Source: Streptomyces spiroverticillatus (GTDB lineage Bacteria; Actinomycetota; Actinomycetes; Streptomycetales; Streptomycetaceae). From it: DNA of 54,313 bases. The notes under the pieces were generated by a model. It saw only the letters and a program-made list of their open reading frames with translations. It made no database searches and was not told the DNA's origin. Below are positions 51,279-54,313 of the stretch, piece after piece. A program made the position numbers and the translations under genes. The stretch spans positions 1 through 54,313 of the forward strand of contig BMUX01000030.1 of assembly GCA_014650415.1 (NCBI GenBank), written 5' to 3'. Within the stretch, counting starts at the first letter, position 1, and the number at the start of each line of letters is the position of its first letter.

Positions 51279-51404
51279 TCAGCAGCCGCCGTCGCGCTGG
51301 GCGGCTTCGGCGATGGATTCGGCCTGCTGCCGGGTGTTCTCCTCCAGTTCCTCAGCCGCCACGCGCAGGGCCTCCATCACTTCTTCTGGGGTCTGTTCGG
51401 ACAT
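51279..51404 (-). CDS. 41-aa acidic helical small protein
   Basis: ATG 51404 gives MSEQTPEEVMEALRVAAEEL, then a charged helix ending RDGGC. It is strongly acidic and probably forms a single amphipathic helix or coiled coil. It lies 29 bp after the HTH gene stop on the same strand, so they share a transcript. Unknown function. Confidence 0.5.
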   Translation of the reverse strand: MSEQTPEEVMEALRVAAEELEENTRQQAESIAEAAQRDGGC

Positions 51405-51433
51405 GGCTTCGGGTCCCTTCGTGGGTGTGATGG

Positions 51434-51796
51434 TCAGTCGTCGGCGGGACGGTGGCCGGAGTCGTACATGCGCCTCACTGCCTGGTGCTTGTCGGCGTCG
51501 CCGAGGACGGCTTTGGCGATGGCCCGCCAGGAATGCCCGTGGTCGTCGCGGAGCCTGACGACCTGGACGGCGGCGCGGCGCTTGAGGTCCTTGGCGAGGG
51601 CGGTGGTGTGGTGGGCGGCGGTCAGGGCCGCGTCGGGCGTCTCGGGCAGGCCGCCCGCCGGGTCCGCCAGCGCGTCCAGGGCCCATGCAAGGCGGTCCTG
51701 GTCGATCGCCTGCACCAGGAACCCCTGGGGGTCGTCCCCGGGCTCCCAGGCGATTTCTGCGCTGGTGCTGGTGGGTCGGGTGATGTGTACGGACAA
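51434..51796 (-). CDS. 120-aa HTH-like protein
   Basis: The C-terminal half (LKRRAAVQVVRLRDDHGHSW, RAIAKAVLGDADKHQAVRR) is a helix-turn-helix of the type seen in small plasmid and phage regulators. The N-terminal part is soluble (ITRPTSTSAEIAWEPGDDP). The start is taken at TTG 51796 with AAGAGAG upstream; the frame is open further to about 51964 but that part covers the paired dyads. Probably a local regulator. Confidence 0.5.
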   Translation of the reverse strand: MSVHITRPTSTSAEIAWEPGDDPQGFLVQAIDQDRLAWALDALADPAGGLPETPDAALTAAHHTTALAKDLKRRAAVQVVRLRDDHGHSWRAIAKAVLGDADKHQAVRRMYDSGHRPADD

Positions 51797-51869
51797 GGGT
51801 GGCTCTCTTCCGGTGGTGGCCCGGCCGAGGTGCGGTCCTGACCGGGACGGGGGCGAGGTCCGACAGTCG

Positions 51870-51924
51870 TGCACATTGTGCGCACCGACAGGTGTGACTG
51901 TGTCAGAGGCGTGCACAATGTGCA
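51870..51924. promoter_or_regulatory. paired TGCACA-TGTGCA dyads, probable operator
   Basis: TGCACATTGTGCGCA (51870-51884) and TGCACAATGTGCA (51912-51924, perfect dyad) are 42 bp apart. They lie upstream of the HTH gene (minus strand) and before the endonuclease gene (plus strand). Site spacing of four helical turns suggests cooperative binding, most likely by the HTH protein. Confidence 0.55.
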
Positions 51925-51962
51925 AGGGGTCTTGTGGGATTCCTTTTGCCAACCGCCGGATC

Positions 51963-52982
51963 ATGGAGAGTTGCCGAATCTCCGCCCCCGCTCCCCTTCA
52001 GCAGGCTCCGGATACGCGGCTGCGGGAAGGACTGCGCCGGCACGGCAACCGGTTCTACGGTGCAGAAATGACGCTGCTGCCGCTGCCTGAGCCAGCCCGC
52101 CCAAGGGTCAGTTCGCCTTCGTCGCGCTCGCGAGTCCCGGCCCTGGCCTCACTCATGACACCGCTCCTGGTCGCCCGCGTTCTCGCGGCACAGCGAATCA
52201 TCGACAGGAAGTACTGGAACTGGTGCCGTGGTTCGGGTAACTACCCTTGCCGCAACGGGACGTTGGACGGAGTCCCAGCATGCTCGCGTCATCTCACCTC
52301 GGAGGAGCTGGCTGCGGTCGATGAACTCCGAGCCGGAGCCGCCCGGCTCGTTGACCGGTGGCTGCCTCACTTGCCCCCCGCCTGCTGGTTCTGGCCCCTC
52401 CCGGCGGACCAAGACCCCTTACCGGCGAGCACTGAGGACATGCTTTTCACCTGGCAGCAGTCCAGGTGTGCCATCTGCGGCCGAAACGGACAACGGACCC
52501 GAAGGACAGCTCCGGATGCCCTTGTTCTCGACCACGATCACGAGACGGGGCTTGTACGAGGCCTCCTCTGCTATCGGTGCAACAAGCGCGAAGGACTTCA
52601 ATCCCCGGGAGAGGACGGCCGCTACGGCAACTACCGGAAGCTCCCGCCCGCTCGGCAGCTCGGTCTGACTACGCGCTACAGCCAGGCCCTTCAACTCCGT
52701 GTTCCGGGCCCCCGCAGCGGAGGTCCTGCCGCCGATGCCTACACACGCCAGAAGGGGACGTTGCGCCGCGTGGCACCCAAGCTGAAGAAGGACTTGGCAG
52801 CTCCCGTCGAAGGGGTGGACCGCCAGCAGCAACTCCTCGAAGAGATCCAGCGGACCGTCGAGGCCCTCGTACCCGTACTGCATGCCAAGATCGAACAGGT
52901 CTCCCGTGACCACCCTCAGCTGCCTCCGCAGGCAGAAGCCCTGGTCAGATGGCTGACAGAGTTCCCTCGTGAGCACACCTAA
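51963..52982 (+). CDS. endonuclease VII-like HNH protein
   Basis: The protein (about 339 residues) has a zinc-binding and catalytic block: CAICGRNG (Cys169, Cys172), LVLDHDHETGLVRGLLCYRCN. This is the recombination endonuclease VII (His-Me/HNH) signature, and a helical C-terminal region follows. T4 endonuclease VII cuts branched DNA; bacterial relatives are common in phages and accessory DNA. ATG 51963 is chosen but lacks a strong ribosome site; ATG 52068 is an alternative that keeps the whole domain. Codon use is mixed and less GC-rich than neighbours. Confidence 0.72.
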   Translation: MESCRISAPAPLQQAPDTRLREGLRRHGNRFYGAEMTLLPLPEPARPRVSSPSSRSRVPALASLMTPLLVARVLAAQRIIDRKYWNWCRGSGNYPCRNGTLDGVPACSRHLTSEELAAVDELRAGAARLVDRWLPHLPPACWFWPLPADQDPLPASTEDMLFTWQQSRCAICGRNGQRTRRTAPDALVLDHDHETGLVRGLLCYRCNKREGLQSPGEDGRYGNYRKLPPARQLGLTTRYSQALQLRVPGPRSGGPAADAYTRQKGTLRRVAPKLKKDLAAPVEGVDRQQQLLEEIQRTVEALVPVLHAKIEQVSRDHPQLPPQAEALVRWLTEFPREHT

Positions 52983-53052
52983 GCCTGGCCCGGTAAGCGT
53001 CCTGGCGGCAGCGCAACGTACGCAAGGCTGTGCCTGCCTGTGGTGGAACGGG

Positions 53053-53745
53053 TCAGGCCCCGGCCACGGCGGTACCAGGGCCGAATGACACCCTGTACGT
53101 CGCCCGGCGGTGCCCATCTCCTGAAGCCGATGCTGCCGCCGGGCGCACAGCACGCCGAAGAACAACGGCACGGAGCGCCTCTCCGTACGACAGCAGGGGC
53201 CGTCGGATCGCTTCCGGCGGCCCCTGCTGTCGTGCGTCGAGCTGGTCCAGGGCGAGATACAGCGTCCGGACCAGGCGGGCGCAGCTCTGCGCGTGGGCCA
53301 GGGTGTCGTGCATCAGCTCGGGGAGCCGTCGGTCGGCTTCCCGCAGCGATGCCTCGACAAGGGGGCGCAGGGGGCTTTTTGGTGGCAGTGCGTCGCAGCG
53401 GCGGCGTACCAAGGCGGCCTGTTCCCAGGCGTGGTCGCGCAGCTGCGGGAGGATCGTCGCGCAGTGGGCGGCCTCGAGGACGGTGGTCTTCGGGACGGCG
53501 AGCACCGCGGCCGCCAGGGCGAGGTGCGGGACGCGGTCGAGCGGCAGGTCCTGCGTGTCCTGGTCGTTGGCGACGACCACGTGGTGCGGGTGGAGGCAGG
53601 CGGTGTCCAGGTCGTAGGCCGGGGCGTGGTCGAGGTCCTGGTCCGCCACCACTTCCCAGGTGCTGTCGTTGTCGAGTTTCAGGATGCCGTTGACGCCGTG
53701 CCGGGCCATCAGGTCGGCGAGCCGGGCGCGGGCTTCACTGCTCAT
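53053..53745 (-). CDS. 230-aa hypothetical protein paired with RsbW-like HATPase
   Basis: ATG 53745 gives SSEARARLADLMARHGVNGI, LKLDNDSTWEVVADQDLD and a helical C-terminal half (RPLVEASLREADRRLPELMH). It is soluble with no catalytic motif I can name. The start overlaps the HATPase stop by 4 bp, so they are co-translated. Such pairs are frequent in Streptomyces. Possibly a partner or target of the HATPase. Confidence 0.6.
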   Translation of the reverse strand: MSSEARARLADLMARHGVNGILKLDNDSTWEVVADQDLDHAPAYDLDTACLHPHHVVVANDQDTQDLPLDRVPHLALAAAVLAVPKTTVLEAAHCATILPQLRDHAWEQAALVRRRCDALPPKSPLRPLVEASLREADRRLPELMHDTLAHAQSCARLVRTLYLALDQLDARQQGPPEAIRRPLLSYGEALRAVVLRRAVRPAAASASGDGHRRATYRVSFGPGTAVAGA

Positions 53746-54302
53746 GCGCCCACCCTCCCCGCAGCTGCGGGCTCTGATTCTTCCGTCGGCCGTGCCGGTT
53801 GCGCCTGTTCTGCTGCCCGTACGGGCAGCAGCGCCCACACGCTCTTGCGGTCCGTGCCAAGCAGCGTCCAGCCCCAGTCGGTGCTCAGTGCGTGGACCAG
53901 TTGCAGGCCGCGGCCGCTTTCCGCGTCTGTGATGCCGCGTACGAGTGCGGGCGGGCAGCTGCTGTTGTCGTGGACCTCGACCAGGAGGAGGCCGTCCCCG
54001 TGGGTAAGGACCAGTTCGGCCATCGCGCCGGCGGTGTGCTGTACGGCGTTGGTCATCAGCTCGGACACCACGAGCAGGGCGGTGTCGATGGCCCGGGGGA
54101 TCTGCCACGCGGCCAGCGTCCGCGCCGCTGCCTCGCGGGCCCGGGGCACGCCTTCGGGAGCGGCAGGAAACACCATTGCCGCCTGCCCGCAGGCCGCTAC
54201 CCCAGGGCGCTCCCGGGGCGGTGCCGCGCTCTTAGAGGTGCTAACAGAAGTGCCGTCGGTGTGACTATCGGTCTGGTTGGTCGTTGGTCTGTTCGTGGGC
54301 AA
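53742..54302 (-). CDS. RsbW-like HATPase_c_2 protein (anti-sigma/serine kinase type)
   Basis: The 186-residue protein has a Ser/Thr/Pro-rich N-terminus. A HATPase_c_2 domain follows with N-box SELMTNAVQHT, G1-like LLVEVHDNSS and G2-like GRGLQLVHALSTDWG. It resembles RsbW/SpoIIAB-type anti-sigma kinases and the many small Streptomyces ATP-binding regulators. No sigma factor or anti-anti-sigma gene is in the window. It is coupled to the 230-aa protein downstream. Confidence 0.75.
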   Translation of the reverse strand: MPTNRPTTNQTDSHTDGTSVSTSKSAAPPRERPGVAACGQAAMVFPAAPEGVPRAREAAARTLAAWQIPRAIDTALLVVSELMTNAVQHTAGAMAELVLTHGDGLLLVEVHDNSSCPPALVRGITDAESGRGLQLVHALSTDWGWTLLGTDRKSVWALLPVRAAEQAQPARPTEESEPAAAGRVGA

Positions 54303-54313
54303 GAGGGTGTCTC

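Noticed and set aside
1..54313. tRNA or rRNA genes as integration sites
   Set aside because: No cloverleaf-like TPsiC/acceptor arrangement or rRNA sequence was noticed on reading; a dedicated tRNA scan would be decisive.

Overview
The window is high-GC DNA with GTG/ATG starts, many 4-bp stop/start overlaps and strong G/C third-position bias. Protein families (XRE regulators with long TPR-like tails, DUF2637/SpdB2-like protein, Replic_Relax protein, HATPase of the RsbW type) point to Streptomyces or a close relative. The content looks like a conjugative element, most like the transfer region of a large (often linear) Streptomyces plasmid or an integrated derivative, followed by an accessory region. 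I see no rRNA, tRNA, CRISPR array, plasmid end or recognisable relaxase or replication initiator.

Region by region. (1) 1-2464: the 3' end of an IS transposase, a cupin/JmjC-type oxygenase gene cut off near the IS, a 48-codon gene just upstream of it, a perfect dyad, and a divergent 475-aa XRE regulator ending in a 34-bp palindromic terminator. (2) 2465-4884: small plasmid-type genes (zinc-ribbon protein, HTH protein, two single-membrane-segment proteins), a 14-bp dyad between divergent genes, a strong terminator, and several clusters of short repeats. (3) 4885-14513: a compact, translationally coupled operon for a Gram-positive type IV secretion/conjugation machine: TcpC-like, a two-TM protein, TcpE-like, VirB4-like ATPase, VirB6/TrbL-like polytopic protein, and an SLT+NlpC/P60 wall hydrolase. 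(4) 14840-17241: a two-gene insert with different codon use, a ParB/DndB-like 666-aa protein overlapping a GIY-YIG nuclease. It is bounded by hairpins and is a candidate defence or DNA-processing module. (5) 17419-21552: two membrane proteins, a coupling-protein-like ATPase and a Replic_Relax protein. (6) 21801-33449: lipoprotein, secreted protein, then a Tad/Flp-type pilus locus (CpaB-, TadZ-, CpaF/TadA-, TadB-, TadC-like proteins and four pilin-like proteins), ending in a 1196-aa membrane protein with LysM repeats outside and a BTAD-like regulatory part inside.

(7) 33450-36049: a 690-bp non-coding stretch dense in TGGAATTCCA palindromes and CTGACC repeats, then a DUF2637 (SpdB2-like) gene on the minus strand. 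(8) 36177-43107: accessory metabolism. There is an alpha/beta hydrolase, an isochorismatase-like hydrolase and a four-gene coupled minus-strand operon (histidine phosphatase, MetRS-like protein without recognisable HIGH/KMSKS motifs, APH-like kinase, nucleotidyltransferase). A GntR regulator is divergent from it, with paired operator-like repeats between. (9) 43133-46185: a cassette with a flavoprotein, an XRE regulator and two small genes, bounded by ~92-bp inverted repeats containing near-identical hairpins. (10) 46190-50253: two tandem tyrosine recombinases, both disrupted (one by a 1-nt loss at the catalytic Arg codon, one by an in-frame TGA), next to small genes. (11) 50400-54302: small regulators, a membrane-protein gene with a replaced 3' end, an endonuclease-VII-like HNH protein, and a hypothetical protein coupled to an RsbW-like HATPase.

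How it fits together (inference): the T4SS ATPases, the polytopic channel, the wall hydrolase and the coupling ATPase would form a DNA-transfer apparatus. The Tad pilus genes could supply mating-cell contact, and the LysM-BTAD protein could link wall binding to transfer regulation. The right-hand 18 kb is a mosaic of accessory modules with decaying recombinases. Function assignments rest on reading motifs in the translated sequence; no database search was possible.
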